A DNA stretch of 64,000 bases, from NCBI GenBank assembly GCA_022496205.1, contig WTXD01000001.1, forward strand, positions 2,046,001 through 2,110,000. Direction: 5' to 3'. The translations under genes were made by a program, and so were the position numbers. Origin of the DNA: Gloeopeniophorella convolvens (taxonomy: Eukaryota; Basidiomycota; Agaricomycetes; Russulales). This document shows, piece after piece, positions 22,601 through 35,203 of this stretch (position 1 is the first letter of the stretch; every line of letters starts with the position of its first letter). The notes below the pieces were generated by a model that saw only the letters and a list, made by a program, of their open reading frames with translations, was not told the DNA's origin and ran no database searches.

Positions 22601-25600
22601 CGGCTGCGAGGGCCTTTACCATCTCACGAGATCCTCACCGTTCACCGCGATTCGTGCGCAAGGAGGCTAGATGCAATGTTCTCCGGAATTCTTGCGACTC
22701 TTCTTCCTCAAAGCGGACCTGAACAAGTCGTCTCTCTGGCGTGTCTCTGGCCTCGAATCACTCCCCGAACGATCCTGGGTATGTTGGCCAACGGTCGCAC
22801 CGACTCCCTAACAGACCGGTGGAAGTCTCACATCACGCGTTATGCAACGATGTTCCTCGAGTACCAACAGTCGCAGCGTATGCTCGAGCTTTCCCTGAGA
22901 GGACGTGCAGAGGAGCTCCGACAAGAGATCGAAGTGAAGTGCGAGGATATAGTAGCGGCGTCATCTCCAGAGTGGCTGCTAGTCCAGGTTAGTGCACCCT
23001 CTTGATCTCCGCGACAGAGCAACCCAAAAATCGGCTGAATGTGAATACTAGATCGAAGCCAACGTATTAGCACGCCCCCTGCAGCTCAGCATCGCACGTC
23101 AAATGATAGCTCCGACTTCACAGCGCAACATGTCCCTGCAGCTAAACATGGGAGAGGGCAAATCATCCGTGATCGTGCCTCTTGTATCCGTATCCCTCGC
23201 AAATGGTTCAAGTCTTGTGAGGATCGTCACTCTCAAGCCGCTTTCGAACCAAATGTTCCAGCTTCTTGTCGGCCGGTTAGCTGGTGACCTCACCAACCGA
23301 CCCATATTCTACCTTCCGTTTTCCCGCAATCTGCGTGTCGGAAGCACCACCATCCACACCATCAGGTCCCTCTACGAAAGATGTATCGCTGAAGGTGGCG
23401 TGCTGGTAGTCCAGCCCGAGCACATGCTCTCGCAAAAGCTCATGTGCATCGACTATCTCTTGACTTCCGGAGGCGGCCCCCAGGATCAGCCTCCGGTCGC
23501 GCGTGAGCTCAAGGCTTTGGAAGACTGGTTGTCTGACGTATCGCGTGACGTGCTGGACGAGAGCGACGAGATTCTTCACGTGCGCTACCAGCTTGTCTAC
23601 ACCGTTGGGGAGCAGATGCCTGTTCAAGACCACCCCGATCGCTGGACGACCATCCAACAAGTGTTTGGCCGATTGCATGACCATGCTGTGCGTTTGCGAG
23701 CACGTTTTCCTTCATATTTCGAGCTCGATGGTACCCAGAGAGGGTTTCCCATCATTCGGATCCTTGACAGGGCACTCTCGGAGACAATTTCTTCGCTTAT
23801 CGCTGAAGACGCGCTTCGAGGAGCCTTGCCGAATCTCTCTCTAGCCGTCCTCCCCCCAAAGATCCGAGGAGCCGCCCTACGCTTCATGACTCGAAGGGAT
23901 GTCTCAGCGGCCGACCGGAACGCAGTATTCTCACGCACTGCTGGAACGAGTTTGTGGAATGGCCTCCTTCTACTCCGTGGTCTCCTTATGGACGGCGATG
24001 GAATCCTCGGATACGCTTTGAAGGAGCGGCGTTGGAGGGTGGATTTTGGGCTGGATCCGACAAGAACATTGCTGGCGGTGCCATACCGTGCAAAGGTACG
24101 TACGGCACCGATTATGCTAGCATCACGACCGAGCGATTGAGCAACTGACTGAATGCAGGATGTCCCGAGCATAAGAGCGGAATTCGGTCACCCAGACGTC
24201 GCCATCGCGCTCACATGCCTCAGTTACTACTACGGAGGCTTGACGAAGTCTCAAGTGCTGCAATGCTTCGATTTCCTGTTCAAGCTCGACAACCCAGAGC
24301 TGGAGTACGAATCTTGGGTGCATACCGAAGAAGACGTCCCGGAGGGGCTGCATCAGCTCAGTGGGGTGAACACGAAGGACGAGACCCAGATTAGCGATTT
24401 CCTTGTCCCTCTGTTTTCCAGAAACGAAAGGGCAGTGAACTTCTACTTGTCACAAGTAGTCTTCCCGCGCGCCGCCAAGGAGTTCCCTTCCAAACTCTCG
24501 ACTTCTGGGTGGGACCTTGTAGAGCCTAAAACAAACGTCACGACCGGCTTCAGCGGCACCAACGATAACCGCTTCCTGTTACCGACCTCCATAACTCAAG
24601 AAGACCATGAGTCGCAGCTTAGCACCAACGCTCTTGTCCTCCAGTACCTCCTACAACCAGAGAACCATTTCTACGAATGCACACAAGGAGAAGCCGGCCA
24701 ACGCGAGTCTGCAGAAACATTCCTGAAACGGCTCGTGGCGCAGGACCCTGAGATCCGCGTTCTACTCGACGTTGGGGCACAGATGCTGGAGCTTCAAAAC
24801 AAAGAACTCGTACAATGCTGGCTGTCTCTTCGCTCAGACGTATCTGCAGCGATATTCTTCAATGATGCGGACGACCTTACAGTCCTTACTCGCGACGGCA
24901 TGACAGAACTTCTCATTTCGTCTCCTTTCAGCCGGCAGCTCGGGAAGTGCGTAGTATATCTGGACGAGGCACATACCAGGGGTACAGACCTAAAACTTCC
25001 TCGGGAGACACGCGCAGCGGTGACTCTCGGACCAAAAGTTACGAAAGACAGACTGTTACAAGGTGAGCACGTCTCTGCACCCGGAAGGCAGGTTCTGACC
25101 CGGAACTAGCTTGTATGCGGATGCGTCAGCTCGGCAAAGGGCAGTCGGTCATGTTCTTCGCTCCAGGAGAGGTTGACCGCCGCATACGCGACCTCATTCC
25201 CAATGGTTCTGAATCCTGCGAGCGAATTGAAGCACGAGATATACTTCGCTGGGCCATACACGAGACATGCACCGATATCCGTCATCACGTTCCGCACTGG
25301 GTAGAACAGGGGCTCGACCATCACAGGCGCTCTTCAGCTTACACGAAGTTCAACAAGACAGGAGCAGCAGCGTACCTGAAGAATTCTTGGCTACAGCCCG
25401 AGGCGCAATCTCTCGAGCAAATGTATGACCCGATCTTGAGAGCGCAGAGCGTCACCACGCAAGCTCGAATTGGCAAAGTCCCAGCTCTCCGCGAACGTAT
25501 GGAGTATCTTGGGGTCTTGGAATTGACAGATGTTCGCATGGCTGAAGAACAAGAGCGCGAGGTGAACCACGAGGTTGAGCGTGAACGTCAAGTCGAGCGC

Positions 25601-26356
25601 CCTAGCAAAGTCGTGCCAGCAAAGCATCAAACTCATCAGGATATCCGCACCTTCGTGAGGACTGGGAAGGTCCCTAGTCACTCAACATACATTTCTCCCC
25701 TTTTTGCTCCCATTGGGATAGCTCAGGCTCTTGATTTGACGACACGGTGGTCACCCTCCCCCCTTGCAACAGTAGACTTCACGACCACGACCATGTCCTC
25801 GCGCGGCGGAAGCTTGAGCGACTATATGCGTCCCGTGAATTGGATCTTGTCGAGCGGTTCGGAGAAGGACGATCTGGTCATAATTGTCATCAGCCCACAA
25901 GAAGCAAACGAACTACTTCCCGAAATCCGCAGCAGCAAGGTCGTTAGGTTGCACGTCTACGCACCGCGCGTCGCTGCGTCGATGCGCTCCTTCTCCGACC
26001 TCACCTCGTACTGCGTCCCAGCGCTACCAACGCAGGCGTGGTCAGCACCAACACACATCAGGACCGAGCTGAACCTGTGGGCCGGGCAGCTATACTTCGA
26101 CAGCAAGGCGGAGTACGAGCAGTTCTGCGCGCTCCTTGCGCTGCACATGGCACACCCGGGCGCGAAGTACATCGAGGTTGACGGATTTGTGCCCCCCGAG
26201 TACCGCACAGGAGAAGAGTCGCCGTTCGACACGAGCAAATTGGCAGTGTTCAAGACGCTCGTACGATTGCGCAGGAAAGGAATGGGGTTCGCTGCATCGC
26301 ATCTGGGACGCGTCTTGGACGCTCGTCCTCTGGGGAGTGATGATTTCGAGCTGTGA
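16618..26356 (+). CDS. Giant DUF6606/DUF3638/DUF3645 protein with P-loop and DEAH box
   Basis: Eight exons: 16618-16912, 16970-19369, 19435-20081, 20151-20225, 20267-22987, 23052-24095, 24159-25062 and 25110-26356. All ends are GT-AG and phases match. They give 9,333 nt, 3,110 residues. The N-terminus (SIAQHVFMPPKLPQ) is typical of DUF6606. Exon 6 carries LQLNMGEGKSSVIVP (about residue 2080), a Walker-A-like loop opening DUF3638, then VVQPEHMLSQKL. Exon 7 starts the DUF3645 stretch (FGHPDVAIALTCLSYYYGG) and later has VVYLDEAHTRGTDLKLP (about residue 2660), a DEAH box. Exon 8 contains MRMRQLGKGQSVMFFAP. The layout suggests a helicase-like or other NTP-driven engine of unknown role. Databases often label such proteins ubiquitinyl hydrolase; I see no clear catalytic Cys/His box to support that. 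ATG 16618 is chosen over the upstream TTG at 16603. Confidence 0.9.
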
Positions 26357-27057
26357 ACGAGTCAGAGAGAAGGTGAGCTTTAGTGGTAACCACCTACTAC
26401 GCGGATTCAAATCCTCATAACCATCTTCCAGGTTGCAGAGCGGGAGATTTCGGGTATTGGGAGCTGAAATAAATACGATTCCACGTATGTACACAGTTTG
26501 ATTGCGTGTATCTATAGAGATGAGAGCGAGTCGTATCGTCCAAAACCTGGTGTCAGCCTCAGTCAGGCCGCGACGCTCGGCGGCGGCAGCCCGGGCTGCC
26601 GGTAGTACGCTCTTGCCAGCGACGGGGTAGCTGACGCTTATTCGCATGGTTGTGCGCGGTGACCTTGTTCTAAGGGGGTTGTAGCCGCAAATGACACCAA
26701 CATTGGAGGTCTCATAGAGCTCTGAGTGCGAAGGAGTCGAGTGTCATGTGGAATTGGCATGAGAAGGCCCGTGAAGTCGCGCAATCTACAAGTTGAAGCG
26801 GCGGTACCGGATCATCGACACGTGGCGTGCGGTGCAATGCCGGAGACCTGTTTCTCTCCTTTGCCCTTTTTTTCTCCCGAATCTATCACCGTGAATCCAC
26901 AATGTAGCACGTACACAAAACCAGTACCAACGTGTGAAACTGCCTAGCCGGGATCACCTGCCCAAATCACCAATACCGTATCTACCAGTTGGGGAGGATG
27001 TATTTTACAATGTGGGCGATGCGATTGTGCCTTTATGATACGAATGACGACGATCTA
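26357..27057. other. Convergent intergenic region
   Basis: 3' flanks of the giant gene (plus) and the unknown minus-strand gene. No coding frame supported. A tRNA-like T-arm near 26400 was examined and rejected. Confidence 0.5.
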
Positions 27058-28030
27058 TCAATACCCACCCAACGCAGCGTCCAGTATGTCCTTGTCTGGT
27101 TTGACAGTCGAAGAAAATGCTCGCAACGCCTCCCCCAAGAGATTTCCGTCCCGTATACGAAAATCGTCGAACATAATATGCGCCTGCGGCACGGTTAATT
27201 CGACTTGTGCCATTGGGTCCCAGAGGCCGCTGCGAGAGTCCGATCAGAAAATCAAGACAATCTCATCTCGTCGAGAGAAGAACGTACCGCCAAATCGGCG
27301 GTGCTGGGACACCCGCAGGCGGCAGGCGCAGCCAACGGCCATTCGTCGCTTCGATCTCCAACATCCCGCGTCCTTGCTCGTCGGCGTATGGCCAAGTCCG
27401 TTTGAGTACTCCACGCACCCGATCGAACGCATACACGCGACCTTTACGGTCGTGGAACACCAAGCAGCGTGCCAAGGCACGCACGCAGATGTCGTCCTCG
27501 TCTTCGAACGAGAGCTTCGTGTGGAAGTGGTTGCAGCGCAGCACCTCACCACACAACAATGAGCGGAGGAGAGCGGAACGGAGCCTGCCTACATGATACG
27601 GAGTGCGGGAGGACGTGAAAACGCGCAGGCGGAATCCATTGAGTGTTGCGTGTATGGGCGCAGTGGCAGGTGGTGGATGCGCGTAGATAAGGACATTTAA
27701 CCGCGTTGTTGAAACGATGGAAAGGGGCGATTTCAGTTGAGCATTGATGAGCACACAGATTATCCGGGCAGGGAAGGCGGATGGTGTGCAGGTAAGAATA
27801 GAGAACGTGATGGAAGTCGAGGGGTAGATCGAGACCGCGGGGAATGTCGCAGAGACGTCATGAAGGGTGATGAAGGGGTGGCGAATAGAAAGGGACAAAC
27901 GGGCCACGCGCAACCGGTGGGATCTAATGGGAGTGCGGAGTAGCAAGGAGAGGAGCAAGCAGGCCAGCGAATGCAGCAAAGCGCAAAGCACCGAGAGGAC
28001 CGATAGAAAGGGCATGCACGACCGAGGCAT
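27058..28030 (-). CDS. Unknown protein with N-terminal membrane anchor
   Basis: Two exons (28030-27288 and 27229-27058, 58-nt intron) give 304 residues in frame. The start chosen is ATG 28030 (MPRSCMPFLSVLSV); the open frame runs further upstream but without ATG. Residues 7-30 are a strongly hydrophobic segment (VLSVLCALLHSLACLLLSLLL) followed by arginines, so a signal anchor with the bulk on the other side of a membrane is likely. The middle has strand-like blocks (RLSLSIRHPFITLHDVSATF, HATLNGFRLRVF). The C-terminal half contains FEDEDDICVRALARCLVFHD and RGLWDPMAQVELTVPQAHIM, and ends ILDAALGGY. The beta-rich part after an anchor recalls lipid-transfer or mitochondrial Mdm31-type proteins, but the similarity is too weak to name. 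Confidence 0.68.
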
Positions 28031-28378
28031 GCATGGAACAAGACGCCTTTGGAGAGACTCCAAGAACGAGCTTATAACACCCGTACTAGCTGTGCAATGC
28101 CGGGCCCGAGCGCCTAGTGCTCTGGCGTCGCTCGGTGGTCATCGCGTCGCAGCTCCACGCGCGGCTCATGACGCACATCGCGAGGCCATATGACGGGTGC
28201 ACGGCAGGTCATCGCGTCGGGACAACCCGAAGGAAACCCTAACCCGATGGTGGAAGCGCGTTACGCGCCTTATCGCGTCAGCCGAAGCCACCTTGACGCC
28301 CGCCACTAGGCAATATGAACGGTGTGAGAGTAGTCACGTCCGTTTCTCAGCTTATCTTGCTGCCCACCTCGAGCTCTC
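28031..28378. promoter_or_regulatory. Bidirectional promoter region
   Basis: 348 bp between two divergent starts (unknown anchor protein, minus; aldo/keto reductase 1, plus). No defined motif recognised. Confidence 0.45.
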
Positions 28379-29661
<1,283 letters not shown>

Positions 29662-30133
29662 ACGGCAACGCCGTGACTCCCAGAGTTCACTACGCGTGGA
29701 CTCGTTCCAAGTCTGGCGCAGGGCGACTGCTCTCGGCCAGTATTTCCGTAGCCCTTTATTTGGTACAGAGGTTTCTGAGCCAGTGAACGTGGTTGAATAT
29801 CAACCTGTTACATGTTACAATATGTTACGAAGTGCATTATGTATATATGCATGTACCTTTCGTCAAGCCTTATAGTCTTGCACGCGGGGCAGTCGTATAA
29901 CTACTCTTTCGCTATATCACACACGACGTTGACCGATTTTCTGAATTCGTCGCGAGCTTATGGTATCGCATCTGCAGGGAGGGCCATGTCCCCGCTAGCC
30001 ATTTCGGGTGGCTGGGAACGATATATGGGCGATACCGCACACTGATACCCTCTGCTCGAGACGCGCACCCACATATTACACACGGATTAAGACGTATTGT
30101 CATTAGTTCTAATATATATTCTCTCTGGTATCG
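29662..30133. other. Convergent intergenic region
   Basis: AT-richer spacer between the stops of aldo/keto reductase 1 and DUS2. No feature recognised. Confidence 0.5.
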
Positions 30134-31643
30134 CTACATCACTGAAAGAACCTTGAGACCTGACAGCCCTGAGGGTGTTGGAGTTCCAGGGTCTTGCTTC
30201 GACACGCCTGCAGGGATAGCTATTCGATGCTCATTTGCAGGCAACAAGGGAGCGTTATAAACGACCTCAGGATCCGGGTTACCACGCCACCCTGGAGGGG
30301 TGACATTCTCATCCAGTGGGGGCACAACGTCGGATGCGGGAAGTAAGACTGGCGGCGACACAGCACGGGCATCGATGACCGCCTTGATAGAGGCGAGCTC
30401 TTCGCTCCCTGTCCAGGACTCTACGATAGAGTCAAGGTCGGAATACCCCTTCGCCTTGATTACCGCCTCGCGAAGTGCTTTGTTAGCAGTTTTGCGGCCT
30501 TTGAACTGCGAGATGCAGAACTTAGTAGAACCCCAGTAATTATCAAGGTATTTGCACTAAGGGACAGATCAGTAGTGAGTAGCCGAGAGATATAGAGACG
30601 TACGAGTCGGAGGTATGGGATGATAAATGTGCTCTCAAGATCAGTTAGGGGCGTAGGAGAAAACACAGTCGGGTTGGCTTCGGCAGCCGTGGCAATCATG
30701 ACAGAATCCGCACCTATATGCGTGGAGTTCGTCACTAACGAGTTTATCAGGAGACCGTATGAGATTCGCACCTGTGGTTGCGCGTATCCGTCGTGCGTCA
30801 TCGTAGCCCGTGCAGTCACCATTCTCAATGACAGCCACATCGCGCCCCAGGCCCTTGACAAAGTCAACAATCTCCTCAAGGCGATGAATTAAGGCACGTT
30901 CGCGAGGACGCATGTTGCGCGTGCGGCAGTGGATGGTGAGACAGTTGATGCCCGTGTTGACAATGCGCTCGACGAGAGCGAATGTATCTTCTTGCGTGGG
31001 AAGCAATCGTATTTTGGCGGATACGGATATATGTAGGGGAAGCTCTTTACGAAGAGCTGTGAGGATAGAGCAAAGGAGGTCGGGATTGGTCAAAAGAGCT
31101 GCGCCCATTCCGGAATGGGTCGAGAAGGGCTTCGGACAACCGCAGTTCAGCTCAACTCCAGACACGTCGTCCATGACCAGCCGTGCTGCCTGAACGGCAA
31201 GCTCAGGGTCGGCGGAACCGATCTGGAAGATGAGGTAGGGCTTTTCGACAGGGTGGCAGGTGAACATGGCGCGCTCCTGCTTGCCATTGTACGAGATTGT
31301 TCCAGACACAGCTATACTGGGATATGAGCAGATCCGAGCAAAGATATTGAATAACAGGTGGAGCTTACGATCAACGACACGCTCAGCGTGCAGCATTGCC
31401 TTGTCCACCATTTCCGGGCCCCACACCAATTTAGCCCCGTGCTTCAGAGCGAAGAGCCGCGTTGGGACTGTGTTGATTGTCAGTGCGAAGATATTTTCAG
31501 GGGACTGATACAGACATACGGGCTCCAGAGCGGACCATGGGTGCGAGCATGACTCCGTTTCTGTAATCATCGGGGGTGAGTCCAGCCAACCGAGGGCGCT
31601 TGATGTCACGAGGAGGCGAAGTTGACAGGGATCGACGGGACAT
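30134..31643 (-). CDS. DUS2: tRNA-dihydrouridine synthase 2 (DUS2/Smm1-like)
   Basis: FMN enzyme that reduces uridine 20 in the D-loop of tRNAs with NADPH. Five exons on the minus strand from ATG 31643 (MSRRSLSTSPPRD). Motifs in order: NGVMLAPMVRSGALPTRLFA (FMN-binding start of the barrel); GAKLVWGPEMVDKA; VEKPYLIFQIGSADPELA; GVELNCGCPKPFSTHSGMGA with the catalytic Cys in CGCPK; VSAKIRLLP; LTIHCRTRNMRPRE; VIENGDC; GADSVMIATAAEANPTVFS; and CKYLDNYWGSTKFCISQFKG from the C-terminal helical tRNA-binding domain. The PMVR-x-G-x-LPTR pattern is specific to the Dus2 branch. In intron 2 the acceptor must be the second of two close AG sites to keep frame. It is divergent from EXO84, sharing 268 bp. Confidence 0.92.
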
Positions 31644-31911
31644 GATGGCCAATCTGCGGGAATATATACAACTAGAATACAGAGTGGAAAAGAGGGAGGT
31701 CGGCGTTCGCATTCGAGAAGATCGCTGGCTGAGTCGGTCTCGGTTCTCAAATCCATGTCACGTGCGCTAACAAACGATGCCCACGAAGCGCCCGCGCGCA
31801 CGTGGTCTGTTCCGCGTTCCGCCCTCCGGCGCGGAGTCGCGCGGTGTCGTCGCAACAGGCTGGCAGTTGCAGCGACGACCACACTCCCGTCGACCTCACC
31901 GCGCATCAACA

Positions 31912-34657
31912 ATGGAGTCGCTGCGCAGCAAAGCCTCTACTCGAAGGGGACCAAAGCCAGCTGCAAAGCCTAGCAAACCCAGCAAAGATGCTCGCAAGTC
32001 TCGTGTGGATGACAAGATCAAGCGTCGCATGTCGATGCGTTATGCTAGCATCTCTGCCCCCACGGAAGCATCCACGCCATCTGTCCCAACTATACCACTG
32101 GGCCTACGCCCTGGGATCGGTACTATCCGCGAGCAGGATGAAATTGTTCAGCAACCAGCGCCGTCCAGGGAGGATCTCCGAGCCACAGAGAACAAGCTGC
32201 TCGATGTAGACGACTTTGATCCTGATGCCTGTGCGTCGTGTCTGATCACAGCCGCTTTCTCTAACATATCATTCAGACCTGAAAATCAAACTTGCCAACT
32301 CCACGGAGGCAGAGCTCCGCTCTCTGCAATCGTCGCTGCAAAATTCAAAGGACGACGTCGCGGCTGATCTACAACGAAATGTGTTCAAAAAGTATACTAT
32401 TGCACTTTCTCTCCGTCCGTCTCTTACAAATTCGCCAGCTATGCACAGTTTGTTTTCATCTCGAAAGAGATTAGCACCCTGGAGAATGAGATGATGGAGC
32501 TCAAGGAGAGCCTCGCAGAGTGGAAGAGCATGCCTTCGGTGTTGCATATTGAAGAGTCTACTTCTGTCGCCGGTAAGTCACCTCATCCAAGATTGATTGT
32601 CAGCTTATGCCGTCTAGACCGCCGCCGCAACGTCCGCTCGTCTATCGCCGACCTGCGCGTGCTTTACGCCAATCAAATGCAGAATCTGCATGCCCAGATT
32701 GAGGGCTCAGCCAAATTCGTGCCCACCACCCCTGGTCGACATGTTGTCGCGGAAATGGATAACATCTTCGCGCTGAATGCTGCGACCTATAAATCAGTCA
32801 GTGCCGTACGGTTCGTGCTCCTGGACGATGCTGTTCTCGTCGCTCGGAAGCGTCGTCGGCGTAACGCCTCTGAAAGCGACAAGCTTGTTGCGGACCGCTG
32901 TTGGCCGCTCAATGAGATGCTTGTCTTGGATACCAAGGACACCGCAAGTACGCAGCTTGGCTCCTCCGCGTATATTTGACTCACATATACCCTAGCTCTC
33001 GTCAATGTCTTCAAAATAAAGCACGGAAAGGAGACACACGTATATCGGACAGACTCCGCTGCTGACAAGAAGAATCTACTTTCGCAATTTCGTCAAGTTG
33101 CAGAAGAGCTCGCAGCGAAGAAACGAAAGGAGCGCGAAGGCGAGCACGAAAGACGAAAGAGTCTCTGGGCTGGCGGGGATGTGCGTGATCTCTCGATACG
33201 GCCTCGGCTACCCTTGATCCTCGTTGCATCCTTCCAGCGTGGCTCCGTTGCTTGGGGTGAGATGCCCCCTGTACCCGATTGGATGTCAGACCTTGCGCAG
33301 AAGGCCGGAATGAGCGATGACGCTAAAGAAAAGGCTGAGCGGGACGCACGATGGGTGGGCGACTTTGCAGATGAGTTGAATGTTGCAATTGCCCTTCGTG
33401 AGTGGGATAAAGCTGTGGCACTGGTTGAGCAAGGTAGGCTATTTTACCATTGAATCCCAACGTCACCCTGACGACCGATACAGGACAGGCGAAACTCGCG
33501 ATTACGCCTATGCTTGCAGCGAAGCTCACGCCCCTTACTTCATCGCTTACTTCTGCCTTACTGCAGGCTCTTTCCTTCCCACAAAACCACAAGGAAACCG
33601 TCAAGAAGCTTATTGCATTGCTAGTCCGTTTGGACGCGGGGGCCGCGGCACGCACAACATTCCTCGCCGCGCGGACAGAAACTGCGCGGCGCCTTGTGCG
33701 CATGATTCGCTTCGAAGGGCACATCGGCACCTACATCAATGACCTCGCCATTGCGATATTCACTGTGATAAAACACACCGCGGACTGGTTCCTAGCAAGT
33801 TTCAAGGAGAATGAAGTTGCAAGCAGTACGCATAATCGACTCTTGCTTGCATTTCAATACTCAACACCAAGCAGGTTTCATTGAGTGGACGAGGACGCAG
33901 ATCGAAACGTTCGCTGAGATGTTCAGGGTGCAGGTTTTCAGCACGGACGTGGATCGAAGTGTGGTGGATGAGGCGCTCAGCATCACCCACAATCAAAGCC
34001 GCAAGGTGAGTGCTTCCCAGATTCCCAAATAGTGTATCAGGTTCAAGCCAACTTCAGCTCCTACAAGAATTCGGGCTCGACTTTCGTTTTATTCTCGATG
34101 CCCTTCTCGTGCCTCATCCATCAGAGGCTGTGCATTCGCCCATCACTATCATTGCACCTACTCCGTTGGTGTCGCGTCCCACAACCAAAGGGCCTGACGT
34201 TTCCGGTCGTTCAACACGCAGCACTCCCGCTCCCGATTCCGTCTCGTCTTCTGGCCCTGCTCCTGAAATGCCCTCACGATCAGGACGGAGTACATCTGTT
34301 CCACCACCCGCACCTACACAAACACCCCCGCAACCTCCCGATATGCCCCTTCGAGCCACCCGCGCACCGATACCAGCCCCTGTCCCTCGAACCATCTCAC
34401 CAGCCCCCCTTGCTCCTCGCTCGCGTTCACCATTGCCCCCATCAGCGTCAACACCCAGTCGTCCCACGACACCGTTGACACCTTCTCGACTCTATGCTGC
34501 CCCAGCTTCGCCTGCGCCTGCACGGGTAGCAACTCCTTCGCGCTCTGCTCGTGCAAGTCCCGCGCCACCACCGCGCTCGCGCGACCGGCCAGGAAGCTCG
34601 GCTGGACGTGAGCGCCCACCACCAGTCACCGTACCTCGGCGAGAAGGATATTTCTGA
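31912..34657 (+). CDS. EXO84: Exocyst complex component Exo84
   Basis: Exo84 is a subunit of the octameric exocyst that tethers secretory vesicles to the plasma membrane at growth sites. Nine exons from ATG 31912. The basic N-terminus includes SRVDDKIKRRMSMRYASIS and IPLGLRPGIG, followed by the Vps51-like helical start (YLKIKLANSTEAELRSLQ, then NYAQFVFISKEISTLENEM). A PH-like domain contains SVSAVRFVLLDDAVLVARK and later LVNVFKIKHGKETHVYRTD. The helical region has WVGDFADELNVAIALREWDKA, LDAGAAARTTFLAARTE and GHIGTYINDLAIAIFTVIK (Exo84 C-terminal domain). The last exon encodes a 190-residue tail rich in Pro, Ser and Arg (many RS-x-P elements, ending VTVPRREGYF), probably disordered and phosphorylated. 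The family call is strong; exact splice sites in the middle are by eye. Confidence 0.88.
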
Positions 34658-35203
34658 TATATCTTGCGGTCGCTGACAGCTCCCACGATGTCCGGGACTG
34701 CTCCGTCGGTTGGACCAAGCGTTCCGGGAGAAGAATCCCGGCAGACATCTCCCTCTGAACACCTCTGGATTCGATCTCCCCAAACGGGAGAGCCATCCCA
34801 AGGAAATTTTGAGATAGTCTCCACTGTTTTCTTCGCACATATCCGCCTGGCGTCGTCGCTGTTCGTGTTAGACTGTCGAGTCACTACAGCCCGGGCTCAG
34901 GGCGCCTGACCCCCACCTGGCCTTGATAGTTCTTGTTGTTGGAGGTTCGGTTACGACTCTAGATCTCAGCCCTATGGGGGCGATCACATGTGGAATGTAT
35001 GCATTTGCGTTGCACGCAAAGCCGATCTCCTGTGTAGTAGTACATACGACACTTTACAAAACTACCGTTCAATCTCTTGAGAAGTTGGCGACTCTATACT
35101 CTAATATCTGACGCAGGTGGAATGGGTGATGCTTTGGCGTTTCCGTGTTTGACGCATCAAGGGCCTGAAGGTTTGCTCGAACGAGCGGGTGACCTTTAAA
35201 CCC
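34658..35203. other. Convergent intergenic region
   Basis: Between the stops of EXO84 and the following minus-strand gene. No supported frame or repeat. Confidence 0.5.

Noticed and set aside
26381..26430. tRNA-like segment with GGATTCAAATCCTC
   Set aside because: The T-arm-like hairpin has no matching acceptor or anticodon stem around it.
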